A stretch of 64,000 nucleotides of DNA, taken from assembly GCF_020667835.1 (NCBI RefSeq), contig NZ_JAFMPR010000001.1:1-64000 (forward strand), given 5' to 3'. The stretch is from Roseibaca sp. Y0-43. GTDB lineage: Bacteria > Pseudomonadota > Alphaproteobacteria > Rhodobacterales > Rhodobacteraceae. Below are positions 43,500-52,931 of this stretch, piece by piece. Each line of letters opens with the position of its first letter. Position 1 is the first letter of the stretch. The translations under genes were made by a program, and so were the position numbers. The notes beneath the pieces were generated by a model. It saw only the letters and a program-made list of their open reading frames with translations. It searched no databases and was not told the origin of the DNA.

Positions 43500-43508
43500 G
43501 GGGGCGCG

Positions 43509-44000
43509 ATGAAAACGATGATCGGCACCGCCGCGACCATCCTTGTCGCGGATCAGGCAACCAAATGGTATGTGCTGGGCCCGCTTGCGCTGGACCAACG
43601 GCTGTTCGTGCCGGTCATCGACCCCTATATCAACTTCGTGATGGCGTGGAATACCGGCATCAATTTCGGCCTGTTCGGGTCCGACACCGGCTGGATGCGC
43701 TGGGTGCTGATCGCGGTCGCGCTTGGGATTTGCGCCTTCGTTCTGGTCTGGCTGAAACGCGAAGGCGCGCCGCGCGGAATGCAGATTGCCACCGGCTTGC
43801 TGGTGGGCGGCGCAATCGGCAACGTGATCGACCGTATCCGCTTCGGGGCGGTGGCGGATTTCCTGAACATGTCCTGCTGCGGGTTCACCAACCCTTACGC
43901 GTTCAACGTGGCCGACATCTCTATCTTCGTGGGGGCGGGCCTGCTGATCCTGTTGTCAGGGCGCGAGGGCAGCGGGACGAAAGGTGCCGCGAAAAAATAG
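43509..44000 (+). CDS. lspA: lipoprotein signal peptidase (signal peptidase II)
   Basis: 163 residues with four transmembrane helices. The aspartyl dyad is intact: NVIDRIRFGAVADF and FNVADISIFVGAGLL. FVMAWNTGINFGLFG matches the conserved N-A-F/NTG region. Cleaves prolipoproteins after diacylglyceryl transfer. Starts 9 bases after purH and precedes a lipoprotein-like DUF3035 gene. Confidence 0.95.
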   Translation: MKTMIGTAATILVADQATKWYVLGPLALDQRLFVPVIDPYINFVMAWNTGINFGLFGSDTGWMRWVLIAVALGICAFVLVWLKREGAPRGMQIATGLLVGGAIGNVIDRIRFGAVADFLNMSCCGFTNPYAFNVADISIFVGAGLLILLSGREGSGTKGAAKK

Positions 44001-44071
44001 CGCCACGCAGGGGCGTGACGCGGGCGCAGCTTTGCGCTAGACGTATGGCAATTGGGACGTGTGGGGATAGG

Positions 44072-44608
44072 ATGATGGCACTCCGTCAAGGGATCTTTGC
44101 GATTGCGGGTTGCGCCGTGCTGGCGCTGGGGGCTTGCTCTGGGTCGGATCAGCCTATCCTGATGCACGCCGCCGCCCAAGACCGCCAGCCCGACGAATTC
44201 GGCATTCTGCCCACCAAGCCGCTGGAAATGCCCGACAGCCTGTCCAACCTGCCCGCCCCCAACCCCGGCGGTGCCAACCGGGTGGACCCGCAACCGCGCG
44301 CCGACGTGGCCCGCGCGCTTGGCGGCAACCCGGCCCGCGCTGTCGCCGGTGGCGGGGTCGATGGCGGAATCGTCAATTACGCGGGCCGCTTTGGCCGGGC
44401 CGACAATATCCGCGCCCAGCTTGCCGCCGAAGACCTGGAGTTCCGCCGCGACAATGACGGCCGCCTGCTGGAGCGGTTGTTCGCGGTCAATGTGTATCAC
44501 AACGCCTATCAGCGCATGTGGCTGGACAAATACGCCGAACTGGAACGCTGGCGCCGCGCGGGCGCGCAAACGCCCAGCGCCCCGCCCGAAGGGCAGCAGG
44601 CAGAGTAA
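44072..44608 (+). CDS. DUF3035 lipoprotein
   Basis: 178 residues from the first of two consecutive ATGs, with GGGGATAGG upstream. The N-terminus IAGCAVLALGACSGSDQP gives a good lipobox (LGAC). The mature part starts with DUF3035 features PDEFGILPTKPLEMPDSLSNLP and later RLLERLFAVNVYHNAYQ. A family of alphaproteobacterial outer-membrane lipoproteins with no assigned role; located beside lspA and the M16 genes in many Rhodobacterales. Confidence 0.85.
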   Translation: MMALRQGIFAIAGCAVLALGACSGSDQPILMHAAAQDRQPDEFGILPTKPLEMPDSLSNLPAPNPGGANRVDPQPRADVARALGGNPARAVAGGGVDGGIVNYAGRFGRADNIRAQLAAEDLEFRRDNDGRLLERLFAVNVYHNAYQRMWLDKYAELERWRRAGAQTPSAPPEGQQAE

Positions 44609-44689
44609 AGCACGCTCACTTTCGCGTATCCGGGCTTGAACATGGCCCAAAGCACAGTAGCTTTGCCCTATCCGCTAGAGGAGAGGGCG

Positions 44690-46021
44690 ATGCGATTTTT
44701 CCTTGCAGCATTTGGCCTTGCCATGGCCATGTCGGGCGCGGCATGGGCACAGACCGTCACGCATGACCGTCTGGACAACGGGATGGAGGTGGTTGTCATC
44801 GAAGACCGCCGCGCCCCCGTCGCCGTGCACATGGTCTGGTATCGGGTGGGCGCGGCAGACGAACCCACCCTTCAATCGGGCATCGCGCATTATCTGGAAC
44901 ACCTGATGTTCAAGGGCACTGACGAGCTTGAACCGGGCGAGTTTTCCGCCGTGGTCGAGGCCAATGGCGGGCGCGACAACGCGTTTACGTCTTGGGATTA
45001 CACCGGCTATTTCCAGCGTGTCGCCGCCGACCGTCTGGGCCTGATGATGCAGATGGAAGCCGACCGCATGACCGACCTGACGCTGTCGGAAGAGGAATGG
45101 CGGCCCGAGCGTGACGTCATCCTCAACGAACGCGGTCAGGTGGTCGAAAGCCAACCGGGCCGCGTGTTCAACGAAGCGATGCTGGCCGCCCTTTACAAGG
45201 CGCACCCCTACGGGACCCCCATCATCGGCTGGCGGCACGAGATGGAAACCCTCGATGGCGACAAGGCCAAGGCGTTCTACCGCCAGCATTACGCGCCCAA
45301 CAACGCCATTCTGGTGGTCGCGGGCGATGTCAGCTTTGACGAGGTGATGGAACTTGCCCGCACCCATTACGGCCCCATTCCCGCCAATCCCGACCTTGCC
45401 CCGCAACAGCGCCCGATGGAGCCGCCGCATCTGGCCGAACGCCGCCTGACCATGGAAGATGCCCGCGTTGGCACCCCCTATGTCAGCCGCATGTATCTGG
45501 CCCCGACCCGGCATGACACCGAACAGGCAGCAGCCCTTCAGATGCTGGCGGCCATCTTGGGCGGTAGCCCGACCACATCGGTGCTGGAACGCAAGCTGAA
45601 TTTCGAGCAGGGCGTGGCGCTGTCGGAATGGGCCAATTACAGCGGCATGTCGCGCGATTACGGCATGTTCAGCATCGGGATCGCGCCGGTCGAGGGCGTC
45701 TCTTTGGAGGACGCCGAAGCGGCCTTGGACGAAGCCATCGCAAGTTTCATTCGTGACGGTGTGGACCCAGAGCAATTCGACCGCGTCCGCCATCAGATCC
45801 GCGCGTCGGAAATCTATGCGCTCGACGATATGCAGGGCCGCGCGCGGCAATATGGCGTGGGCCTGTCCATCGGGCTGAGCGTGCCAGAGATCGAGGGCTG
45901 GATCGACGCGCTCGACGCCGTGACGCCCGACCAGGTGGTCGAGGCCGCGAACCTGCTTCTGGACCGTCGCAGCTCTGTCACCGGCTACCTGACCCGCCCC
46001 GATACAGAGGTCGTGAACTGA
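44690..46021 (+). CDS. M16 (pitrilysin) family zinc peptidase, catalytic member
   Basis: 443 residues from an ATG with GAGGAG upstream. Sec signal peptide MRFFLAAFGLAMAMSGAAWA. The inverted zinc motif HYLEH is at residues 67-71 and the third ligand lies in the following EEEWRPERDVILNERGQV segment. Presumably periplasmic. The next gene encodes a related protein without this motif; the stop and the next start share a base (TGATG), so the two are made together and probably pair, as in other bacterial M16 heterodimers. Confidence 0.93.
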   Translation: MRFFLAAFGLAMAMSGAAWAQTVTHDRLDNGMEVVVIEDRRAPVAVHMVWYRVGAADEPTLQSGIAHYLEHLMFKGTDELEPGEFSAVVEANGGRDNAFTSWDYTGYFQRVAADRLGLMMQMEADRMTDLTLSEEEWRPERDVILNERGQVVESQPGRVFNEAMLAALYKAHPYGTPIIGWRHEMETLDGDKAKAFYRQHYAPNNAILVVAGDVSFDEVMELARTHYGPIPANPDLAPQQRPMEPPHLAERRLTMEDARVGTPYVSRMYLAPTRHDTEQAAALQMLAAILGGSPTTSVLERKLNFEQGVALSEWANYSGMSRDYGMFSIGIAPVEGVSLEDAEAALDEAIASFIRDGVDPEQFDRVRHQIRASEIYALDDMQGRARQYGVGLSIGLSVPEIEGWIDALDAVTPDQVVEAANLLLDRRSSVTGYLTRPDTEVVN

Positions 46022-47322
46022 TGATGATGCGTAGTCTTGTTGCCCTGTTCCTGCTGGTCGCAGCCCCCCTGCGCGCCGAGGTGGACATCACCCCCGTCAC
46101 CACCCAATCCGGGCTGGACGCGTGGCTGGTCGAGGAACGCTCGATCCCTTTCATCGCGGTGGACCTGATCTTTGAGGGTGGTGCCACGCTCGACCCCGAA
46201 AGCGCCCTTGGTGCGACCGCGCTGATGGCGGCACTTCTGAACGAAGGCGCGGGCGAGATGGATGCCCAAAGCTTCGCAATCGCAACCGAAGAACTTGCCG
46301 CGCGCTTCAGTTTCGACGCGGGGCGCGACACGGTCAGTGTCTCGGCGCAGTTCCTGACGGAAAGCGCGCCAGAGGCGATTGCGCTTCTGAACACCGCCCT
46401 GACCCAGCCGCGCTTTGACGCGGACGCGCTGGAACGGGTGCGCGCGCAGATGGTCGCCAGCCTGCGCCGCGACGCGCTGGACCCCAACAGCATTGCCAGC
46501 CGCGCCTTTGCAGAGGCCGCCTATCCCGGCCACCCCTATGCCCGCCCGTCCGAAGGCACGCCCGAAAGCGTGGCAGCCCTGACCCGCGACGATCTGATCG
46601 CGGCTCATCAGGGGACGATCGCCCGCGACCGCGTGCATATCGGTGTGGCGGGTGACATAGATGCCGCGACCCTCGCGCCGCTCTTGGATGCGCTATTCGA
46701 AGGCGTGCCAGAGGCCGGCGCGCCCATTCCGGGCCGGGCCGAATTCGCCGCAGAGCCGGGCATCACCCGGGTGCCGTTCGAGGGGCCGCAATCCGTGATC
46801 GCCTTCGGGCATCGTGGCATTCCCCGCGACGATCCCGATTTCACGACCGCCTTCGTGGTCAATGAAATCGTCGGCGGCGGGCGCTTCGGCACGCGGCTGA
46901 TGTCCGAGTTGCGCGAAGAACGCGGGCTGACCTATGGGGTTGGCGCGTTTCTGGCATCCGGGTTCCTAGGCGAAAGCTATCAGGGGCGCTTGTCGGCCAG
47001 CAATGCCGATGTCGGTCAAGTCATCGAGCTGATCCGCGCAGAGTGGGAAAAGCTGGTGACTGACGGCGTGACAGAGGAAGAGCTTGCGCGCATCAAGACC
47101 TACCTGACCGGTGCCTATCCGTTGCGGTTCGACGGCAACGGCGCGATTGCGGGGATCATGGCCTCTATGCAGTTTCAGGGGTTTGATATTGATTACGTCA
47201 ATATCCGCAACGACCTGATCGACGCCGTGACGCTGGAAGAGGCGAACGCGGTGGCGCAGCGCCTGTATCAGCCCGATGCGCTGCGCTTCGTGATCGTCGG
47301 CCAGCCCGAAGGCATAAACTAA
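46021..47322 (+). CDS. M16 family protein, non-catalytic partner
   Basis: 433 residues with a signal peptide (MMMRSLVALFLLVAAPLRAE). The M16 fold is kept (FIAVDLIFEGGATLDP, GGGRFGTRLMSELREERGLTYGV, ITRAKTYL-like LARIKTYLTGAYPLRFD), but at the zinc site the sequence reads GATALMAALLNEGAG with no HxxEH. The retained R/Y segment near residue 305 (RGLTYGVGAF) is the substrate-binding motif supplied by the non-catalytic subunit in heterodimeric M16B peptidases. Confidence 0.92.
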   Translation: MMMRSLVALFLLVAAPLRAEVDITPVTTQSGLDAWLVEERSIPFIAVDLIFEGGATLDPESALGATALMAALLNEGAGEMDAQSFAIATEELAARFSFDAGRDTVSVSAQFLTESAPEAIALLNTALTQPRFDADALERVRAQMVASLRRDALDPNSIASRAFAEAAYPGHPYARPSEGTPESVAALTRDDLIAAHQGTIARDRVHIGVAGDIDAATLAPLLDALFEGVPEAGAPIPGRAEFAAEPGITRVPFEGPQSVIAFGHRGIPRDDPDFTTAFVVNEIVGGGRFGTRLMSELREERGLTYGVGAFLASGFLGESYQGRLSASNADVGQVIELIRAEWEKLVTDGVTEEELARIKTYLTGAYPLRFDGNGAIAGIMASMQFQGFDIDYVNIRNDLIDAVTLEEANAVAQRLYQPDALRFVIVGQPEGIN

Positions 47323-47361
47323 GCTTGGCAGCCATCGGGGCCACATGCTACACCTAGTAGC

Positions 47362-49182
47362 ATGAACAAGCCCGACCGCAATATAAGGCCTGAAATCCGT
47401 CAGTTAGACGAAGCCGCCGTGAATCGCATCGCGGCGGGAGAGGTGGTTGAGCGCCCCGCCTCTGCGGTCAAGGAACTGGTGGAAAACGCGCTCGATGCCG
47501 GGGCCACGCGGGTAGAGGTGGCCTATGCCGATGGTGGCAAAACCCTGATCCGGGTGCGGGACGATGGCTGCGGCATGGCGGGCGATGACCTGCCACTTGC
47601 ACTTTCCCGACATGCGACCAGCAAAATCGACGGGTCTGACCTGTTGAACATACACTCTTTCGGCTTTCGGGGCGAAGCGCTGCCTTCGCTTGGGGCCGTG
47701 GGCCGCCTGCGCATCGTCAGCCGCGCAGCCGGGGCCGAGGGCGCGTCCATCACGGTCGATGGCGGGCGCATGGCCCCGGTCCGGCCAGAGGCCGCGCAAT
47801 TCGGCACGGTGGTGGAACTGCGCGACCTGTTCCATGCCACGCCCGCACGCCTGAAATTCATGCGCTCGGACCGGGCCGAGGCGCAGGCAATTGCCGACAC
47901 CGTCAAGCGGCTGGCAATGGCAGAGCCTTATGTCAGCTTCACGCTGTCTGACATTTCCGGCGGCGACGCGCGCGAAATCCTGCGTCTGGACGCCGCCCAA
48001 GGCGCGTTATTCGACGCATTGGAAGACCGTTTGGCCGCAATCCTTGGCCGCGAGTTCACAGAAAACGCCCTGCGCATCGACGCCGAACGCGAGGGCTTGC
48101 GCCTGTCGGGTCTGGCCGCGCTGCCGACCTATTCGCGCGGGGCCGCGGTCGCGCAATACCTGTTCGTCAATGGCCGCCCCGTGCGCGACAAGATGCTGCT
48201 GGGTGCCCTGCGCGCCGCTTATATGGATGTGCTGTCGCGCGACCGCCACCCGGTCGCGGCGCTGTTCATCACCTGCAACCCGGAACTGGTGGATGTGAAC
48301 GTGCACCCCGCGAAATCGGAAGTGCGCTTCCGCGATCCGGGGCTGGCGCGCGGGCTGGTCGTCAGCGGCTTGCGCCATGCGCTCGCAGGCGCGGGCCACC
48401 GTGCAAGCAGCACCAACACCGGCGCCATGCTGGGCGCGTTCCAGCCCGCGCCCGCACGTGCCTACCAGATGGACCGCCCGTCAGGGGCTGCCCGCGCGAC
48501 TGCCTACCAGTTGCAAGCGCCGCAAGGCATGGCCGAAAGCGCGGCGCTCTGGCCAAGCACACCGTCCGCCCGCGCAGAAACGCCCGCCCCCGCCCCGGAT
48601 GACGCGCCCCTGGGGGCCGCGCGCGCGCAACTGCACGAGAATTACATCGTCGCGCAAACCGCGCGCGGCATTGTCATCGTCGACCAGCACGCCGCGCATG
48701 AGCGCTTGGTTTATGAAAAGCTGAAGCGTCTGCGCGCGGAAAACGGCGTGCCCTCGCAAGCGCTGCTCATCCCGGAAATCGTGGAATTGTCAGCGGGGGA
48801 CGCGGGCGCGCTTTTGGACATCGCGCCGCAATTGGCTGCGCTGGGGCTGGTAGTAGAACCCTTTGGCGGCGGTGCGGTCGTGGTGCGCGAAACGCCCGCC
48901 ATCTTGGGCACCGTCAATGCAAGCGCGCTGATCCGCGACATTCTGGACGAATTGGCCGATCAGGGCACATCGCAAGGGCTGGAGGCGCGCATCGACGCGG
49001 TTCTGTCGCGCATGGCCTGCCACGGATCGGTGCGCTCTGGCCGCCAGATGCGCCCGGATGAGATGAACGCCCTTCTGCGCGAGATGGAAGCAACGCCCCA
49101 TTCGGGTCAGTGCAACCACGGGCGGCCCACCTATGTGGAACTGTCGCTTGCCGATATAGAGAAGCTGTTCGGGCGGCGTTGA
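47362..49182 (+). CDS. mutL: DNA mismatch repair protein MutL
   Basis: 606 residues. GHKL ATPase motifs: [54 protein letters not shown]. The C-terminal dimerisation domain has the endonuclease motif [12 protein letters not shown] starting at residue 441, which fits DQHA(x2)E(x4)E, together with [12 protein letters not shown] and [12 protein letters not shown]. So it is of the nicking type found in MutH-less bacteria, unlike E. coli MutL. Linker (about 340-425) is Ala/Pro-rich. Preceded by the M16 pair. Confidence 0.97.
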   Translation: MNKPDRNIRPEIRQLDEAAVNRIAAGEVVERPASAVKELVENALDAGATRVEVAYADGGKTLIRVRDDGCGMAGDDLPLALSRHATSKIDGSDLLNIHSFGFRGEALPSLGAVGRLRIVSRAAGAEGASITVDGGRMAPVRPEAAQFGTVVELRDLFHATPARLKFMRSDRAEAQAIADTVKRLAMAEPYVSFTLSDISGGDAREILRLDAAQGALFDALEDRLAAILGREFTENALRIDAEREGLRLSGLAALPTYSRGAAVAQYLFVNGRPVRDKMLLGALRAAYMDVLSRDRHPVAALFITCNPELVDVNVHPAKSEVRFRDPGLARGLVVSGLRHALAGAGHRASSTNTGAMLGAFQPAPARAYQMDRPSGAARATAYQLQAPQGMAESAALWPSTPSARAETPAPAPDDAPLGAARAQLHENYIVAQTARGIVIVDQHAAHERLVYEKLKRLRAENGVPSQALLIPEIVELSAGDAGALLDIAPQLAALGLVVEPFGGGAVVVRETPAILGTVNASALIRDILDELADQGTSQGLEARIDAVLSRMACHGSVRSGRQMRPDEMNALLREMEATPHSGQCNHGRPTYVELSLADIEKLFGRR

Positions 49183-49183
49183 A

Positions 49184-49226
49184 GCAATCTCAGAAAAGTT
49201 GACAGGCTTTTTCGGTTCGAGATTGC
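49184..49226. repeat. inverted repeat between convergent mutL and pxpA
   Basis: Arms GCAATCTC (49184-49191) and GAGATTGC (49219-49226), with a nested GAAAAG/CTTTTTC pair. A likely bidirectional terminator structure, although without a clear T run. Confidence 0.5.
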
Positions 49227-49234
49227 GTCAGGAT

Positions 49235-50002
49235 TCATTCGCGGCTGCCGTCGAATTGCGCCAGCGTCACACCCGCATGTTCCAGCGTTTCCCGCAGCTT
49301 GCGCGCGGTTGCGACCGCCGACGGCCCGTCGCCATGCAGGCAGATCGTGTCAATCCGCGCGGGCAGATGGGTGCCTTTGGCGGTGATGATCGCGCCCGCC
49401 TGCACCATGGCCAGCACGCGCGCAGCCATGGCGTCGGGGTCATGCAGCACCGCGCCGGGCAGACGGCGATCCATCAAAAGCCCCTCTTCGGTATAGGCAC
49501 GGTCGGCGAAAATCTCGCAGGCGATGCGGGCGTTTAGCGCCCGCGCCGCGCGCTCTTGCGCGGTGCCGGAAATGACCATGAGGATCAGGTCAGGGTCCAC
49601 CGACAGCGCACCCTCATAGCAGGCGCGGGCAAGCCCCTCATCCTCTGCGGCCATATTTGCAATCGCGCCGTGCAGTTTCAGATGCCGCACATGCCCCCCT
49701 GCCGCGCGCGCCATGGCTTGCGCCGCGCCCAGTTGGTAGGCGGTCAGGTTGCGCGCGGCGTCGTGCGAGATGTCCATCCGCCGCCGCCCGAAGCCTTGCA
49801 GGTCAGGCAGGCCCGGATGCGCGCCGATGCCCACACCGTTGCGCGCGGCCAGTGCCATCGCGCCCGCCATCACATCGGGGTCGCCCGCATGAAACCCGCA
49901 GGCGATATTGGCCGAGGTGATGATGTCCAGAAGCTCGGTATCCGCGCCCATCGGCCATGGCCCGAAGCTTTCGCCCATATCAGCATTCAGATCGACACGC
50001 AT
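49235..50002 (-). CDS. pxpA: 5-oxoprolinase subunit A (LamB/YcsF family)
   Basis: 255 residues from an ATG with GGAGGAG upstream. The family N-terminus DLNADMGESFGPWPMGAD is followed by SANIACGFHAGDPDVM, GAHPGLPDLQGFGRR and LKLHGAIANM. With PxpB and PxpC it forms the ATP-dependent 5-oxoprolinase that opens pyroglutamate to glutamate. Its ATG shares a base with the pxpC stop, so it ends a pxpB-pxpC-pxpA operon. Confidence 0.94.
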   Translation of the reverse strand: MRVDLNADMGESFGPWPMGADTELLDIITSANIACGFHAGDPDVMAGAMALAARNGVGIGAHPGLPDLQGFGRRRMDISHDAARNLTAYQLGAAQAMARAAGGHVRHLKLHGAIANMAAEDEGLARACYEGALSVDPDLILMVISGTAQERAARALNARIACEIFADRAYTEEGLLMDRRLPGAVLHDPDAMAARVLAMVQAGAIITAKGTHLPARIDTICLHGDGPSAVATARKLRETLEHAGVTLAQFDGSRE

Positions 50003-51012
50003 CAGCACTCCTCCAGTTCGTTGCCAGCCGTCACGCCGCTGACCAGTTGATAGCGCAGCAGATCGGGGATGTCGCGCGGGTCGCGCAGCAGGGGTTGCAG
50101 GCTGCGTGACAGGCCCGCGCGGCGCTTGGCCTCTGCCCGTTCCAGCGCCGCCGCTTCGTCGAGCGGGATGAACCGCGCGCGAAACACCGTGCCCGGCCCC
50201 GCACGCAAGAGCTTGGGCAGATCGGCGGGCAGAACGGTGCCGATGCGCGGGTAGCCGCCCGTGGTCTGGCATTCCGACAGCAGCACATAGGGCATTCCGT
50301 CGCCCGTGATCTGCACGTCACCCGGCACGATGGTTTCAGACAGGATGCTGAGGCCGGTCTCGGTCGCAAACCCCTCGCCCTCTGGCACCAGGCGTTGCCC
50401 CATGCGATTGCCGCGCGCGTCTTTGGTAAGCGGCGTCGCTTCCAGCCGCGCCAGCGCCGCATCGCCAAAAAGCGCGGTTTGCAGGCTGGGGACAAGGCGC
50501 AATGTCGTGTCGAGCGCAGCCGCAGGCAGGCAGAGGCCCGTGCGGTGGCCCGTGTCGGGGCCGACCGCAATCGTGTCGCCCGTTTGCACCGCTTGGCCAA
50601 GGCCCGCCGCCAAATGCGCGCCGCGGGCCCCCATTTGCACAGGCGCGTCCAGCCCGCCGCCCAGATGCACATAGCCAAAGCCCCCGCGCGAGGGCGAAAT
50701 TTTCAGCACAGCACCCTTTGGCAAGGCATGGCTTGCGCCCCAGACCAAGGGCGCCCCATCCAGCGTGGCGCGCATGTCGGCACCCGTCAGGGCCACGCGC
50801 ATGTCGTCAGAGGCCGACAGCGTGATCGCACCGCCCGCCAGTTCCAGCACAGCAAGGTCATCGGACTGGCCCAGAAGCGCGGCCCCTTCGGCCAGCGCCA
50901 ACAGATCCGCCGCCCCGCCGCGCGACAGGCCTTGAGCCAAATAGCCCGGTCGCCCCTTGTCCTGCACGCTCACACCGGGGCTGGCCGCGTGAATGGTGAT
51001 GGCGCGGGTCAT
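50002..51012 (-). CDS. pxpC: 5-oxoprolinase subunit C (biotin-dependent carboxyltransferase-like)
   Basis: 336 residues. The KipA/PxpC family start ITIHAASPGVSVQDKGRPGY is present, then GLSRGGAADLLALAEGAAL, VYHLGG-like FGYVHLGGGLDAP, and YVLLSECQTTGGYPRIGTV near residue 240. It pairs with PxpB, encoded just upstream with a 4-base ATGA overlap, and with PxpA downstream. Confidence 0.93.
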   Translation of the reverse strand: MTRAITIHAASPGVSVQDKGRPGYLAQGLSRGGAADLLALAEGAALLGQSDDLAVLELAGGAITLSASDDMRVALTGADMRATLDGAPLVWGASHALPKGAVLKISPSRGGFGYVHLGGGLDAPVQMGARGAHLAAGLGQAVQTGDTIAVGPDTGHRTGLCLPAAALDTTLRLVPSLQTALFGDAALARLEATPLTKDARGNRMGQRLVPEGEGFATETGLSILSETIVPGDVQITGDGMPYVLLSECQTTGGYPRIGTVLPADLPKLLRAGPGTVFRARFIPLDEAAALERAEAKRRAGLSRSLQPLLRDPRDIPDLLRYQLVSGVTAGNELEEC

Positions 51013-51764
51013 GTCAGCGCCTCAGCCACGGCACCGCCATCGGGGCTCTTGCGCAAACGGTCCAGATCGTGGGCCTCGTGGAACAGAACCTCGTCACCGG
51101 GGCGTAGCAAGAACGGATCATCCGCTTCAGGCCGGAACAGCCGCAACCCAGTCTGCCCGATATGTCGCCAGCCGGTGGGGGTGCCCACGGAAAACACGAT
51201 CAACTGGCGGATCGCCACCACAAGCGCCGCTTCGGGCACATGCGGGGTCAGGCCCGTCTGGCGCGGAATGTCCCAGTTTTGCGGCAGTTGGCCCAGATAG
51301 GGTTGGCCGGGGGCAAAGCCGATGGTCTGCACCCGAACAGGCTGGGCGCAGAGCGTGGCTATGGCATCTTCGACCGACTGGCCCGCCAGCTTTGCCGCCT
51401 CCGCCAGTTGCGGGCCGTGATCGCCGCCGAACACGACCGGCACACGCCACAAGCGCCGCCCCTCCGGCAAGGGCGCATCATACCAGTCGCGACTGGCCAG
51501 CAGGGTGTCCAGCCGGGCGCGCAAGCTGTCATGGTCGCAAGCGGCCAGATCAAAGCGCAGAAAGGCCGACACAAGCGAGGTCGCGCATTCCGCCACACCG
51601 GGCCAGCTTTCACGTTCCAGCGCCGCGCGAAAGGCAAGTGCCGCGCGATTCGCCCGCTCGTCCAATTGGCCCGCAAAACTGACCAGAAACCCGTCCACGC
51701 CCACGGTGCGAATGGCCGGAAAGCCTGCACTGGAGGTGGATTCGATCTGGGGCGTGCCCGTCAT
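51009..51764 (-). CDS. pxpB: 5-oxoprolinase subunit B
   Basis: 251 residues from an ATG with AAGGACC upstream. KipI/PxpB features: VGVDGFLVSFAG near the start, WYDAPLPEGRRLWRVPVVFGGDHGP, and the diagnostic GFAPGQPYLGQLP, then TPTGWRHIGQTGL. First gene of the operon, transcribed away from the TRAP genes, with the inverted repeat at 51825-51860 directly upstream. Confidence 0.93.
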   Translation of the reverse strand: MTGTPQIESTSSAGFPAIRTVGVDGFLVSFAGQLDERANRAALAFRAALERESWPGVAECATSLVSAFLRFDLAACDHDSLRARLDTLLASRDWYDAPLPEGRRLWRVPVVFGGDHGPQLAEAAKLAGQSVEDAIATLCAQPVRVQTIGFAPGQPYLGQLPQNWDIPRQTGLTPHVPEAALVVAIRQLIVFSVGTPTGWRHIGQTGLRLFRPEADDPFLLRPGDEVLFHEAHDLDRLRKSPDGGAVAEALT

Positions 51765-51824
51765 GGCTTGGTCCTTTTGCCTGATTTCTTGGCAATTTCG
51801 CTGCTTTCCCACAGCTCATATCAA

Positions 51825-51860
51825 AAACGTTGACAAAATGTAGATGTATTGTCAACGTTT
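51825..51860. promoter_or_regulatory. perfect 11-bp inverted repeat, likely operator of the pxp/TRAP divergent units
   Basis: AAACGTTGACA, 14 bases (AAATGTAGATGTAT), TGTCAACGTTT. The dyad lies 60 bases upstream of pxpB and 48 bases upstream of dctP, in the only AT-rich part of the intergenic region. The winged-helix regulator encoded after dctM is the obvious candidate to bind it. The TTGACA within each arm might also serve as a -35 box. Confidence 0.7.
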
Positions 51861-51908
51861 CTTCATGCAGCGGCAAAAGCTGCCACATCAATCAACAGGG
51901 GGTCCATC

Positions 51909-52880
51909 ATGACCATTCGTTTCACCACCGCCGCCGCGTTCTTCGCGCTGGCCACCGCACCCGCGCTTGCCCAGACCGCGTGGGACATGCCCACGCCCTA
52001 TGGCGACAGCGTCTTTCACACCCAGAACATCATGACCTTTGCCGATGACGTGCGCGAAGCCACCGGCGGCAGCGTCGATATTACCGTACATTCCGCAGGA
52101 TCACTGTTCGCGCATGGGCAGATCAAGGATTCGGTGCGCCGGGGGCTGGCCCCGATTGGCGAGATCCTGATGTCGCAGCTTGTGAACGAAAACCCCGTCT
52201 TCGGGCTGGACAGCATTCCTTTCCTTGCCGCGAGCTACGATGAAGCGGCAGAGCTTTGGGCCGCCTCGCGCGATGATGTGTCGGCGGCGCTGGCAGAGCA
52301 GGGTCTGACGCTTCTCTTCTCGGTTCCGTGGCCGGGCCAGTCGCTTTACCTGCGCGAGGAAGTGACCGACCCCGCGCAGCTGCAAGGCATCAGCTTCCGC
52401 GCCTATAACTCTGCGACCGAACGCATGGCCCAGCTTCTGGACATGGTGCCCACGCAGGTGGAAGCGGGCGATATTCCGACCGCCTTCAGCACGGGCCGGA
52501 TTGCGGGGATGATTACCTCGCCCTCGACCGGGGTTTCGTCGCAAGCATGGGATTACACCAGCCACTATATCGACACGCAGGCATGGCTGCCCAAGAACAT
52601 GGTTTTCGTGAACACGAGCGCGTTCGAGGCACTTAGCGCCGACGAACAAGCCGCCATCCTTGCCGCCGCAGAGGCCGCAGAGGCGCGCGGCTGGGAAATG
52701 TCGGCTGCCGAGACCGCCGAGAAAATCGCCGGGCTGGAAGCGGGCGGCATGATGGTGATGCAACCATCGGACGCGCTGTCGGCCAAGCTGGCAGAGGTGG
52801 GCGAGGTGATGATCGGCGAATGGCTGGCAACCGCCGGCGACGCGGGCGCGGCCATCGTCGCGCGCTACCAGGGCGAATAA
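51909..52880 (+). CDS. dctP: TRAP transporter substrate-binding protein DctP family
   Basis: 323 residues from an ATG with AGGGGG upstream. Signal peptide FTTAAAFFALATAPALAQ. TRAP P-subunit features: GGSVDITVHSAGSLFAHGQI, SDVRR-like KDSVRRGLAPIGEI, and LQGISFRAYNSATERMAQLL with the arginine that grips a substrate carboxylate. The ligand is a carboxylic acid; next to pxpBCA, pyroglutamate is the best guess, since a pyroglutamate-binding DctP subfamily is known in Bordetella. The gene is followed by a hairpin that separates it from dctQM. Confidence 0.92.
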   Translation: MTIRFTTAAAFFALATAPALAQTAWDMPTPYGDSVFHTQNIMTFADDVREATGGSVDITVHSAGSLFAHGQIKDSVRRGLAPIGEILMSQLVNENPVFGLDSIPFLAASYDEAAELWAASRDDVSAALAEQGLTLLFSVPWPGQSLYLREEVTDPAQLQGISFRAYNSATERMAQLLDMVPTQVEAGDIPTAFSTGRIAGMITSPSTGVSSQAWDYTSHYIDTQAWLPKNMVFVNTSAFEALSADEQAAILAAAEAAEARGWEMSAAETAEKIAGLEAGGMMVMQPSDALSAKLAEVGEVMIGEWLATAGDAGAAIVARYQGE

Positions 52881-52888
52881 GCCATACC

Positions 52889-52915
52889 GGGCAGGGCCGA
52901 GCGCCCTGCCCTTTT
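52889..52915 (+). terminator. hairpin with T run between dctP and dctQ
   Basis: GGGCAGGGC-CGAGC-GCCCTGCCC followed by TTTTCTT. A 9-bp perfect stem with the form of an intrinsic terminator inside the operon. It would let the binding protein be made in excess over the permease, as in many binding-protein operons. Confidence 0.75.
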
Positions 52916-52931
52916 CTTATCCGGAGGTGTC

